Assembly: GCA_963205435.1 (NCBI GenBank)
Contig: CAUJIV010000036.1
Span: forward strand, 1-55,444
DNA: 55,444 nt
Source: Pseudomonadota bacterium
Lineage (GTDB): Bacteria > Pseudomonadota > Gammaproteobacteria > Burkholderiales > Rhodocyclaceae
Reading direction: 5' to 3'
The notes beneath the pieces are model-generated. The model saw only the letters and a list, made by a program, of their open reading frames with translations. It was not told where the DNA came from and made no database searches. Positions 27,614 to 39,445 of this stretch are shown here, piece by piece (within the stretch, counting starts at the first letter, position 1; each line of letters opens with the position of its first letter). The translations under genes and the position numbers were made by a program.

Positions 27614-28159
27614 CTACTTGCCGGTGGCGACGATGCGGAAGCGGATCTCGACTTCGTCGGCGACGGTCGAGGTGTCCTTCCACTCGCCCTCGCCGATGTT
27701 GAACTGCAGCCGACGGATCGGCAGCGCGCCCTCGAAGACCTGGCGGCCGCCCTCCGTCCGGTAGCTGACCGGGGCGACGACTTCGCGGCTGATGCCCTTG
27801 ATGGTCAGCTTGCCGGCGGCCTCCAGGCGGCCGGCGCCGAGCGGCCGGATGGCGCTGGTGACGAAGCTGGCCCTGGGGAATTTCGCCGCGTTGAACCATT
27901 CCGGCTTGACCGTTTCGCGGTTGAACTCGTCGGCGCCGAGGTCGAAGCTGGCGATGTCGATCTCGACGCTGGCCTTGCCTTCGGCCGGCCTGGCCGGGTC
28001 GAAGACGACTTCGGCGGAAAAGCGCGAGAACTTGCCTTCGACCGGCACGCCCATCTGCTTCGAGACGGCGCTGACGCTGCTCTTCGCGACATCCACCCGG
28101 GCCAGGGCCGGCAGGACGAGGACGGCGGCGAGCGCCAGCAGGGCGAGGGCTTTCTTCAT
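27614..28159 (-). CDS. YceI-family periplasmic protein, copy 2
   Basis: A 181-residue YceI protein with its own signal peptide (MKKALALLALAAVLVLPALA). The start ATG at 28159 overlaps the cytochrome b561 stop by four bases (ATGA), which fixes the start. The domain order FDPARPAEGKASVEIDIASF, FNAAKFPRASFVTSAI, GKLTIKGISREVVAPVSY is typical, but the first strand (VDVAKSSVSAVSKQMGVPVEG) lacks the HTHPSFEVSH histidines of copy 1. So the two copies are divergent paralogues, probably with different ligands. The link to cytochrome b561 resembles the E. coli yceJ-yceI pair. Confidence 0.92.
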   Translation of the reverse strand: MKKALALLALAAVLVLPALARVDVAKSSVSAVSKQMGVPVEGKFSRFSAEVVFDPARPAEGKASVEIDIASFDLGADEFNRETVKPEWFNAAKFPRASFVTSAIRPLGAGRLEAAGKLTIKGISREVVAPVSYRTEGGRQVFEGALPIRRLQFNIGEGEWKDTSTVADEVEIRFRIVATGK

Positions 28160-28713
28160 CGGCGGCTTCCTTTCGCGAGCAGCGGAATCATGCGGCCAAG
28201 CACCTCGTCGCGGTCGATGAAGAAGTGCTTCAGCGCCGCGGCGCTGTGCAAGAGCACCAGAGCGGCGAGGGCGAGGTTGAGCCCCATGTGCACGCCGGCC
28301 AGCAGCTCGCCGAGCGCCTTGTCCTTGTCCAGCAGGTCGGGCAGCTGGACGAGGCCGAGATACACGGTCGGCACGCCCTTGGCCGAGCTCATCAGCCAGC
28401 CGGAGAGCGGGATGACGAGCAGCAGCAGGTAGAGCAGGTGGTGGGTGGCGATCGAGGCGAGGCGCTGCCAGGCCGGCAGGCCGGCGACCGGGGGCGGCGC
28501 GGGATGGCGAAGGCGCCAGGCGACGCGCGCCAGGGCCAGCATGAATATCGTCACGCCGAGCCACTTGTGATAGGAGACCAGCCGCAGCTGCTTCGGCGAA
28601 AACGGCAGCTCGTGCATGTAGATGCCGAGCGGAAAGGCGCAGAAGATCAGCAGGGCGATCAGCCAGTGCAGGGTGATGGCGGTGCGGGTGTATTCGCTTG
28701 CTGCGGTGTTCAT
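28156..28713 (-). CDS. Cytochrome b561 family protein
   Basis: A 185-residue four-helix membrane cytochrome. Heme-binding histidines sit in the helices: TLHWLIALLIFCAF in helix 1, YHKWLGVTIFML in helix 2, THHLLYLLLLVIPLSGW in helix 3 and GVHMGLNLALAALVLLH in helix 4. This is the CybB/YceJ type. It likely moves electrons between the quinone pool and a periplasmic partner, possibly involving the adjoining YceI proteins, although that link is only by context. First gene of the operon; ATG at 28713. Confidence 0.92.
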   Translation of the reverse strand: MNTAASEYTRTAITLHWLIALLIFCAFPLGIYMHELPFSPKQLRLVSYHKWLGVTIFMLALARVAWRLRHPAPPPVAGLPAWQRLASIATHHLLYLLLLVIPLSGWLMSSAKGVPTVYLGLVQLPDLLDKDKALGELLAGVHMGLNLALAALVLLHSAAALKHFFIDRDEVLGRMIPLLAKGSRR

Positions 28714-28825
28714 GTGAAACGTCCTCGGACGAGCCAGCCTTGCGACCGCCCTCGGCCGTGTTTGGTTCCTTTCGCGGGTTCTCGCCGCGCCCTCATGCAG
28801 GGCCGTTCTCGCCTGGCCGCGCGCT

Positions 28826-29059
28826 TCAGCGGCGCGCTTCGAGCTCGGCGAGCCGGGCCTCGAGCGCCTCCAGCTTCGCCCGCGTGCGCGCCAGCACCTC
28901 GCGCTGCGCCTCGAATTCCTCGCGTGGCACGAAATCGAGCCGGGCGAAGAAGCCGTTGAGCAGGACGCGCGCCTTCTTCTCCAGATCGCGGGCCGGTCCG
29001 CTGGCGGCGATCCCGGCGAGGCGGGCGGAGAGTTCGTCGAGGAACTTGGGATCGAGCAT
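28826..29059 (-). CDS. ubiK: Ubiquinone biosynthesis accessory factor UbiK (YqiC)
   Basis: A 77-residue coiled-coil protein. The start LDPKFLDELSARLAGI is the membrane-associating amphipathic helix of the BMFP/YqiC family, followed by GFFARLDFVPREEFEAQREVLARTR and a C-terminal trimeric coiled coil (LEALEARLAELEARR). UbiK helps aerobic ubiquinone synthesis and binds UbiJ. I chose the ATG at 29059, which gives the family's length; a longer frame upstream has no such homology. Divergent from torF-glnK-amtB, as often in betaproteobacteria. Confidence 0.9.
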   Translation of the reverse strand: MLDPKFLDELSARLAGIAASGPARDLEKKARVLLNGFFARLDFVPREEFEAQREVLARTRAKLEALEARLAELEARR

Positions 29060-29228
29060 GGCTTTTCGCAAACGGGACTGTGTTGCCTGCAAGTATGCCG
29101 AAAAACGGCCGACTGATCGCACCGTCTTTGCGCGGTGACGATAAATCAGACGGGCATATTGGTGCGAACGGAAGTTGTGGAGCTCCTTGCAATATTACAA
29201 CTTGTTGAATATCAATGATTATCGAGGG

Positions 29229-29244
29229 TGGCACGAGTGATGCC
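29229..29244 (+). promoter_or_regulatory. Sigma-54 promoter of torF-glnK-amtB
   Basis: TGGCACG (29229-29235), four bases, then ATGC (29240-29243) matches the sigma-54 consensus TGGCACG-N4-TTGC with one mismatch and exact spacing between the GG and GC. Transcription would start about 12 bp after the GC, near 29254, which makes the ATG at 29290 the right start for torF. Nitrogen-limitation control by NtrC is the expected input; TGGTGCGA near 29169 could be one NtrC half-site. Region 29060-29228 upstream is AT-rich and otherwise empty. Confidence 0.8.
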
Positions 29245-29289
29245 TAGAAGTAGATGTCTTTTTGGTTCTTCCGATTCGAGAAATTCATC

Positions 29290-30500
<1,211 letters not shown>

Positions 30501-30512
30501 GGAGAGCATGCC

Positions 30513-31883
<1,371 letters not shown>

Positions 31884-31922
31884 CGCCGCGGGCTGGCGGG
31901 CGCATTCCCGTTCGCTGCGCTT

Positions 31923-32783
31923 TCAGCGAAACACCACCGTGCGGTTGCCGTTCAGCAGCACGCGATCCTCGACGTGGTAGCGCAATCCGCGCGCCAGCAC
32001 CGCCTTCTCGATGTCCTTGCCGTAGCGCACCAGGTCGTCCACCGTGTCGGCGTGGTCGATGCGCACGGTGTCCTGCTCGATGATCGGCCCGGCGTCGAGC
32101 TCCGCCGTGACATAGTGGCAGGTGGCGCCGATGAGTTTCACGCCGCGCTGGTGGGCCTGGTGGTAGGGCCTGGCGCCGACGAAGGAGGGCAGGAAGGAAT
32201 GGTGGATGTTGATGATGCGCCCCGGATATTTCTCGCACAGCTCGGGCGGCAGGATCTGCATGTAGCGCGCCAGCACCATGATGTCGCCGCCTGCCTCTTC
32301 GAACAGCCGGGCGATCTCGGCGCTGGCCTCGCGCCGCTTCTCCGCCGTCACCGGCACGTGGCGGAAGGGGATGCCGTGCCATTCGACGAGCCCGCGGAAG
32401 GTCTCGTGGTTGGAGATGACGCAGGGAATCTCGACGTCCAGCTCCTTCGACTGCCAGCGCGCCAGCAGGTCGTAGAGGCAGTGCTCCTGCTGCGAGACGA
32501 GGACGACGATGCGCTTTTTCACGGCCGAGTCGGCGATGCGCCATTCCATGCCGAGTTCGCCGGCGACGGGCGCGAAGCGGCGGCGCAGCTCGGCGAGATC
32601 GAAGGTCAGCGAGGCGGCCTTGATCTCGATGCGCATGAAGTAGCGCTGCGCCTCGCCGTCGGCGTGATGGCCGGTTTCCAGGATCCAGCCACCGTGTCCG
32701 GCGATGAAGCCGGCGACCCGCGCGACGATGCCGACGCGGTCGGGGCAGGAGGCGGTCAGGGTGTAGCGGCGCTGCGCGTGCAT
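31923..32783 (-). CDS. purU: Formyltetrahydrofolate deformylase PurU
   Basis: Hydrolyses 10-formyl-THF to formate and THF, balancing the one-carbon pool with purine synthesis. The 286-residue protein has an N-terminal ACT domain (LTASCPDRVGIVARVAGFIAGHGG), then a formyl-transferase domain with the Asn-His-Asp site: NIHHSFLPSFVGARPYHQA, and HYVTAELDAGPIIEQD. It starts 5 bp after the ABC-F gene stop on the same strand and converges with amtB. Its role in one-carbon flow fits the two methionine genes elsewhere in the window, though it is not linked to them. Confidence 0.96.
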   Translation of the reverse strand: MHAQRRYTLTASCPDRVGIVARVAGFIAGHGGWILETGHHADGEAQRYFMRIEIKAASLTFDLAELRRRFAPVAGELGMEWRIADSAVKKRIVVLVSQQEHCLYDLLARWQSKELDVEIPCVISNHETFRGLVEWHGIPFRHVPVTAEKRREASAEIARLFEEAGGDIMVLARYMQILPPELCEKYPGRIINIHHSFLPSFVGARPYHQAHQRGVKLIGATCHYVTAELDAGPIIEQDTVRIDHADTVDDLVRYGKDIEKAVLARGLRYHVEDRVLLNGNRTVVFR

Positions 32784-32787
32784 GGGG

Positions 32788-34659
<1,872 letters not shown>

Positions 34660-34738
34660 AAATTGTTACAACGCGGAAGCGGCCGGCGGCGGGAAAAGGC
34701 GTTATTGTACGCAGGCTTTTTCACTGGACGACGATGCC

Positions 34739-35377
34739 GTGAAGCGCTTGTTTTTCCTTTTGGCCTGCCTGCCGTGGGCACTGGCCGCGCGGGCCGACGA
34801 GCCGGCGCCGGCAGCGACTCCGGCGCAGGAGCGGCAGGCGCTGCGCGATCGGGCGAGCGCCCTCAAGGCCGAGGCGGCAGCCATGAAGGAGGCGGCGCGG
34901 CAGAAGGAGCAGGAAGCACGGACGGCCTGCTGGAAGAAGACCCTGGTGTCCGCCTGTCTCCAAGAGGCGCGCAAGGAGTCGCAGGGCGCCATGGCGGCCG
35001 CGCGCAAGCTTGAAGTCGAGGCGAAGCGGATCGAGCGCGAGGTGCGCGAGCGCGACCAGGAGGAGAAGCGTCAGAAGGCGGCCGCCGAGGCGCCGAAGAA
35101 GCAGGCGGACAGGGAGAGCCGCGTCGCCCGGGAGCAGGCGAAGCAGGCCGACGAGCAGGCGCATCGCGAGCAGCGGGCGGCGAAGCGCGCCGAGGAGGCG
35201 AACAAGGCCAGCGCGCGCGCGGAAATGAGCGCGCGCCAGCGCGAGGAAAAGCTCGCGCAGCGCCGGCAGAAGGAGGAGCGGGCGGAGCGCAAGGCGCAGG
35301 AATGGCTGAAGAAGGACAAGAAGCGCGAGGAGGCGCGCGCCAGGCAGCGCGAGCAGCAGACGCCGCCGACGCAATGA
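34739..35377 (+). CDS. Exported Lys/Glu/Ala-rich coiled-coil protein, unknown function
   Basis: A 212-residue protein I cannot assign to a family. The GTG start at 34739 gives a signal peptide (MKRLFFLLACLPWALAARA-D). The rest is almost entirely long charged helix: repeated RE-x-x-E-x-x-A-K-type heptads such as KEAARQKEQEARTAC and AKQADEQAHREQRAAKRAEE, ending QQTPPTQ. Two cysteines (TACWKKTLVSAC) could form a disulfide that bends the helix. The composition resembles TolA-type periplasmic linkers but there is no C-terminal TolA domain or membrane anchor. It stands alone between an ABC-F gene (divergent) and an acyltransferase gene (convergent). Confidence 0.7.
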   Translation: MKRLFFLLACLPWALAARADEPAPAATPAQERQALRDRASALKAEAAAMKEAARQKEQEARTACWKKTLVSACLQEARKESQGAMAAARKLEVEAKRIEREVRERDQEEKRQKAAAEAPKKQADRESRVAREQAKQADEQAHREQRAAKRAEEANKASARAEMSARQREEKLAQRRQKEERAERKAQEWLKKDKKREEARARQREQQTPPTQ

Positions 35378-35401
35378 AGGCCGCGGCCTTCGCGCGCCGG
35401 C

Positions 35402-36034
35402 CTACCTGAGGCGGATCTCGCCCTCGTTTTCGGGTTTCCTGCCGCGCCTGCCCGCGTAGCAGGCGCGGATACGCGCCAGATCGGCGGCCTCGTCGCCAGT
35501 CAATTCCAGCCAGTGCCCGATGCCGATTTCGCGGCGCGGATAGTCGATGAAGGCGAGGCCCAGCGGCACGCCGGCCGCCAGAGCGACGCGGTAGAAGCCC
35601 GACTTCCAGTGGTCGACCTTCGCCCGCGTTCCTTCCGGCGCGATGGCCAGATAGAGGCTGTCGGCGCGGGCGAAGGCGTCGACGAGGCTTTGCGTGAAGC
35701 CGCTGCGCTGGCGCCGGTTGACCGGGATGCCGCCGAGGCGGCGAAAGAGAAAGCCGAAGGGCGGGCGGAACAGCTCGTCCTTGCCGGCGAAGCCGATCGG
35801 CAGGGCGATGGCGCTGCGCGTCAGGATGCCGATGACGAAATCCCAGTTCGAGGTGTGCGGATAGAAGACCACCAGCGCCTTCGGCACTGGCGGCTGCACC
35901 AGCCTGACGCGCCAGCCGAACAGCCGCAGCAGCGCGCCGCAGCCGCGGCCGAGCCATCCGCGTCGCGTGTTAAGATTCAAGCCAGTTTCGTCCAGTGTCG
36001 GCGCCTTTTTTCCAGATTCTACCGGATCGCCCAT
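35402..36034 (-). CDS. 1-acylglycerol-3-phosphate acyltransferase-like protein
   Basis: PlsC-fold acyltransferase, about 190-210 residues. The catalytic HX4D motif is YPHTSNWDFV and the second block is APEGTRAKVDHWKSGFYRVAL; both are intact. It likely acylates a lysophospholipid or related acceptor at the inner membrane; the exact acceptor is not shown. The start is uncertain. The ATG at 36034 (MGDPVESGKK) would share two bases with the start of the divergent methylase gene; the TTG at 35980 gives the domain start LNLNTRRGWLGRG directly. Neither has a strong ribosome site. Lone gene, convergent with the coiled-coil gene. Confidence 0.8.
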   Translation of the reverse strand: MGDPVESGKKAPTLDETGLNLNTRRGWLGRGCGALLRLFGWRVRLVQPPVPKALVVFYPHTSNWDFVIGILTRSAIALPIGFAGKDELFRPPFGFLFRRLGGIPVNRRQRSGFTQSLVDAFARADSLYLAIAPEGTRAKVDHWKSGFYRVALAAGVPLGLAFIDYPRREIGIGHWLELTGDEAADLARIRACYAGRRGRKPENEGEIRLR

Positions 36035-37202
36035 GAGCACAGAGGCGCCACGCGATATCGTCCGTCGCGGCCAGGTCTTCACGCCGCCGGCCCTCGTCGA
36101 GGCGATGCTGCGACTGCGCCGCAATGCCGGGCGGGTGCTCGAGCCGGCCTGCGGCGAGGGCGTTTTCTCCTCGCGCCTGCCCGGCTGCGTGGCCATCGAG
36201 CTCGATGCCGCCCACTGCCCGCCGGGCGCGCTCAACCGCGATTTCTTCGCCTATCCGGAAACCGAGAAGTTCGACACCATCATCGGCAACCCGCCCTACG
36301 TCAGGGCGCGCCAGATCGAGCCGGCGACGCGCCGCCTGCTCGATTCGAGGCTGCTCAACGGCCACGCCAACCTCTACCTGCATTTCATCGAGAAGTGCGT
36401 GCGCCACCTGGCGCCGGGCGGCGAGCTGATCTTCGTCACGCCGCGCGACTTCCTCAAGGCGAGCGGCGCCGCGCGCCTGAACGCCTGGCTGTTCGACCAG
36501 GGCACGATCACCGACTACCGCGAGCTGGGCGACGCCCGCCTGTTCGACGGCGTCGTGCCCAACTGCGCCATCTGGCGCTTCGAGAAGGGCTTGCGCACGC
36601 GCCGGCTGGCCGACGGCCGCCGCATGGCGCTGGCCGGCGGTCAGATCCTGCTCACCCGCGGCATCTACAGCGTGCCGCTCGCCGGCGTCTTCTCGGTCAG
36701 GGTCGGCGCGGTCTCCGGCGCCGACGACGTCTTTGCCCACGCCGGGCTCGGCAACATGGACTTCGTCTGCTCGCGCACGGCGCGCACCGGCGAGCTGCGC
36801 CGCATGATTTTCCTCGAGCAAGAGGGGCCGATCGCCCACCTGCTGCCGTTCAAGGAGAGGCTTCTGACGCGGCGGGTGGCGCGCTTCGACGAAGGCAACT
36901 GGTGGAAATGGGGCCGGCGCCATTGCCGCTCCGACGCGCCGCGCATCTACGTCAACCAGAAAACGCGCCAGCCGCGGCCGTTCTTCGTGAACGACTGCCG
37001 CAATTACGACGGCTCGGTCCTCGCCCTGTTTCCCCATCGCCGCGACGCCGAGGTGGCGCAGCTGCGCGACCGGCTCAACGAGGTGGACTGGGCCGAACTC
37101 GGCTTCGTCTGCGACGGCCGCTTCCTCTTCGCCCAGCGCAGCCTGGAGCAGGCCCTGCTGCCGGAGGATTTCACCCCGTTCATGGCGGGCGGACTGGTAT
37201 AA
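36033..37202 (+). CDS. TaqI/Eco57I-type N6-adenine methyltransferase-like protein
   Basis: A 389-residue class I SAM-dependent methyltransferase with the gamma-type adenine-N6 layout. VLEPACGEGVFSSRL is the SAM motif (about residue 35), and IIGNPPYVRARQIEP is the NPPY catalytic motif. HFIEKCVRHLAPGGELIFVTP and FLKASGAARLNAWLF continue in the order of M.TaqI. The C-terminal half (WWKWGRRHCRSDAPRIYVN) resembles a target-recognition region. No restriction gene is present on either side, so it looks like an orphan DNA methylase or a methylase-derived protein. It is followed in 10 bases by gshA, so it may be co-transcribed with glutathione genes. Confidence 0.82.
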   Translation: MSTEAPRDIVRRGQVFTPPALVEAMLRLRRNAGRVLEPACGEGVFSSRLPGCVAIELDAAHCPPGALNRDFFAYPETEKFDTIIGNPPYVRARQIEPATRRLLDSRLLNGHANLYLHFIEKCVRHLAPGGELIFVTPRDFLKASGAARLNAWLFDQGTITDYRELGDARLFDGVVPNCAIWRFEKGLRTRRLADGRRMALAGGQILLTRGIYSVPLAGVFSVRVGAVSGADDVFAHAGLGNMDFVCSRTARTGELRRMIFLEQEGPIAHLLPFKERLLTRRVARFDEGNWWKWGRRHCRSDAPRIYVNQKTRQPRPFFVNDCRNYDGSVLALFPHRRDAEVAQLRDRLNEVDWAELGFVCDGRFLFAQRSLEQALLPEDFTPFMAGGLV

Positions 37203-37211
37203 GATCGATCC

Positions 37212-38501
37212 ATGGTTCCGCGCCTGACCACTGCCCTGACCGGCCCGCTGCTCGACCTCGAGCGCACCTTCCTCGACCGCGCCACTGACATCGAGCAATG
37301 GTTCCGTGCCCGCTGGCAGGAGCATGCGCCGCCCTTCTACGGCTCGGTCGACCTGCGCAATGCCGGCTTCAAGCTGGCGCCGGTCGACACCAACCTCTTC
37401 CCCGGCGGCTTCAACAACCTCAACCCGGCCTTCCTGCCGCTGTGCGTGCAGGCGGCGATGGCGGCGATCGAGCGCATCTGCCCGGAGGCGAAGAACCTGC
37501 TGCTGATCCCGGAGAGCCACACGCGCAACCGCTTCTACCTGGAGAACGTGGCGCGGCTGGCGGCGATCCTCGAGCGCACCGGACTCAACGTGCGCATCGG
37601 CACGCTGATCCCGGAGATCGCCGAGCCGACGGCCATCGAGCTGGCCGACGGCGCGCGACTGCTGCTCGAGCCGCTCAGACGCCTGAACGGCCGCCTCGGC
37701 CTGGCGGATTTCGACCCCTGCGCCATCCTGCTCAACAACGATCTCTCCGGCGGCGTGCCGGATATCCTCAAGGACCTGCGCGGGCAGGTCGTCATCCCGC
37801 CGCTGCACGCCGGCTGGCACGTGCGCCGCAAGTCGCGCCACTTCGCCGCCTACGACCGCGTCGCCGGCGACTTCGCCCAGGCCGTGGGCATCGATCCCTG
37901 GCTGATCAATCCCGGCTTCGCCGTCTGTGGCAAGGTGGATTTCCAGGCGCGCGAAGGCGAGGAGTGCCTCGCCGCCAACGTCGATGCGGTGTTGACGCGG
38001 ATCAGGGCGAAATACGCCCAGTACGGCGTCGCCGAGCGGCCCTTCGCCATCGTCAAGGCCGACGCCGGTACCTACGGCATGGGCGTCATGACGGTGCATG
38101 ATCCCGCCGAGGTGAGGGGCCTCAACCGCAGGCAGCGCAACAAGATGGCCGTCGTCAAGGAAGGGCTGCAGGTGAGCGAGGTGATCATCCAGGAGGGCGT
38201 GCACACCTTCGAGACCCTCTCGGGCAACGCCGCCGAGCCGGTGGTGTACCTGATCGACCGCTATGTCGTCGGCGGCTTCTACCGCGTCAACACCGAGCGC
38301 GGCCGCGACGAGAATCTGAACGCCCCCGGCATGCGCTTCGAGCCGCTCGCCTTCGACTGCGGCTGCTCGATGCCGGACCTCAACAGCGCGCCCGACGACG
38401 CGCCCAACCGCTTCTTCGCCTATGGCGTGGTGGCGCGCCTGGCGCTGCTGGCGGCGGCCATCGAGCTGGAGCTGACCGCGCCGCCGGCGCGAATCGCGTG
38501 A
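37212..38501 (+). CDS. gshA: Glutamate-cysteine ligase GshA (proteobacterial non-E. coli type)
   Basis: Cytoplasmic ATP-dependent enzyme for the first step of glutathione synthesis. The 429-residue sequence matches the TIGR02049-type GshA typical of beta- and some gammaproteobacteria (for example YGSVDLRNAGFKLAPVDTNLFPGGFNNL, IVKADAGTYGMGVMTVHDPAE, VSEVIIQEGVHTFE), not the E. coli GshA. It has the unusual blocks RNKMAVVKEGLQ and YLIDRYVVGGFYRVNTERG as expected. It overlaps gshB by 4 bases (GTGA), so the two glutathione steps are translationally coupled. Confidence 0.93.
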   Translation: MVPRLTTALTGPLLDLERTFLDRATDIEQWFRARWQEHAPPFYGSVDLRNAGFKLAPVDTNLFPGGFNNLNPAFLPLCVQAAMAAIERICPEAKNLLLIPESHTRNRFYLENVARLAAILERTGLNVRIGTLIPEIAEPTAIELADGARLLLEPLRRLNGRLGLADFDPCAILLNNDLSGGVPDILKDLRGQVVIPPLHAGWHVRRKSRHFAAYDRVAGDFAQAVGIDPWLINPGFAVCGKVDFQAREGEECLAANVDAVLTRIRAKYAQYGVAERPFAIVKADAGTYGMGVMTVHDPAEVRGLNRRQRNKMAVVKEGLQVSEVIIQEGVHTFETLSGNAAEPVVYLIDRYVVGGFYRVNTERGRDENLNAPGMRFEPLAFDCGCSMPDLNSAPDDAPNRFFAYGVVARLALLAAAIELELTAPPARIA

Positions 38502-39442
38502 AACTCGCCTTCATCCTCGATCCGCTCGAGCGCCTCAAGCCGGCCAAGGACAGCAGCATCGCCATGCTGCGCGCGGCGCGGTCGCGCGGCCACGAGACCT
38601 TCGCCGTGATGCGCCCGTCGCTCGCCTGGCGCGCCGGCGCCGTGCGCGCGGCGGCCGCGCCGCTGGCGCTGCGCGACGACGACCGCGACTGGTTCTCGGC
38701 GCAGGCGCCGCGCGATATGGCGCTGGCGGATTTCGACGCCGTGCTGATGCGCCAGGACCCGCCCTTCGACATGGAGTACGTCGCCGCCACCTGGCTGCTC
38801 GAGCGCGCCGAAACGCAGGGCGCCCGCGTCTTCAACGCCGCGCGCGCCCTGCGCGACCACTCCGAGAAGCTCGCCGTCCTCGAGTTCGCGCAGTTCATCC
38901 CGGACACCTGCGTGGCGCGCGAGGCGGGAGCCCTGCAGGCCTTCATCGAGGAGACGGGGGACGCCATCCTCAAGCCGGTCGACGGCATGGGCGGGGCCGG
39001 CGTCTTCCGCGTGCGCCGCGACGATCCCAACCGCAACGTCATCGTCGAGACGCTGACCGACGACGGCGCGCGCACCATCATCGCCCAGCGCTTCCTGCCC
39101 GAGATCACCCAGGGCGACAAGCGCATCCTGCTGATCGGCGGCGAGGTCGTGCCGCACGCCCTGGCGCGCATCCCGAAGGCGGGCGAGACGCGCGGTAACC
39201 TCGCCACCGGCGGCCGCGGCGTGGCGCAGCCGCTGTCGGCGCGCGACCGCGAGATCGCCGAGACCCTGGCGCCCGCCCTCGCCGCGCGCGGCATCCTGCT
39301 CGCCGGCATCGACGTCATCGGCGACTGCCTGACCGAGATCAATGTGACCAGCCCGACCTGCTTCGTCGAGATAGCCGCGCAGAGCGGCTTCGACGTGGCC
39401 GGCATGTTCATGGACGCGCTGGAAAAGGCGGCGAGGCAGTAA
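38498..39442 (+). CDS. gshB: Glutathione synthetase GshB
   Basis: ATP-grasp enzyme that joins glycine to gamma-glutamylcysteine; 314 residues, the standard GshB length. GTG start at 38498 overlaps the gshA stop. Recognisable blocks: LAFILDPLERLKPAKDSS at the start, ADFDAVLMRQDPPFDMEY, LKPVDGMGGAGVFRV (the ATP-grasp lysine and glycine loop), GDKRILLIGGEVVPHALARIP, and ITEINVTSPTCF with magnesium ligands (LTEINVTSPT). The next gene, apbE, starts 3 bases after its stop. Confidence 0.96.
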   Translation: MKLAFILDPLERLKPAKDSSIAMLRAARSRGHETFAVMRPSLAWRAGAVRAAAAPLALRDDDRDWFSAQAPRDMALADFDAVLMRQDPPFDMEYVAATWLLERAETQGARVFNAARALRDHSEKLAVLEFAQFIPDTCVAREAGALQAFIEETGDAILKPVDGMGGAGVFRVRRDDPNRNVIVETLTDDGARTIIAQRFLPEITQGDKRILLIGGEVVPHALARIPKAGETRGNLATGGRGVAQPLSARDREIAETLAPALAARGILLAGIDVIGDCLTEINVTSPTCFVEIAAQSGFDVAGMFMDALEKAARQ

Positions 39443-39445
39443 GCA

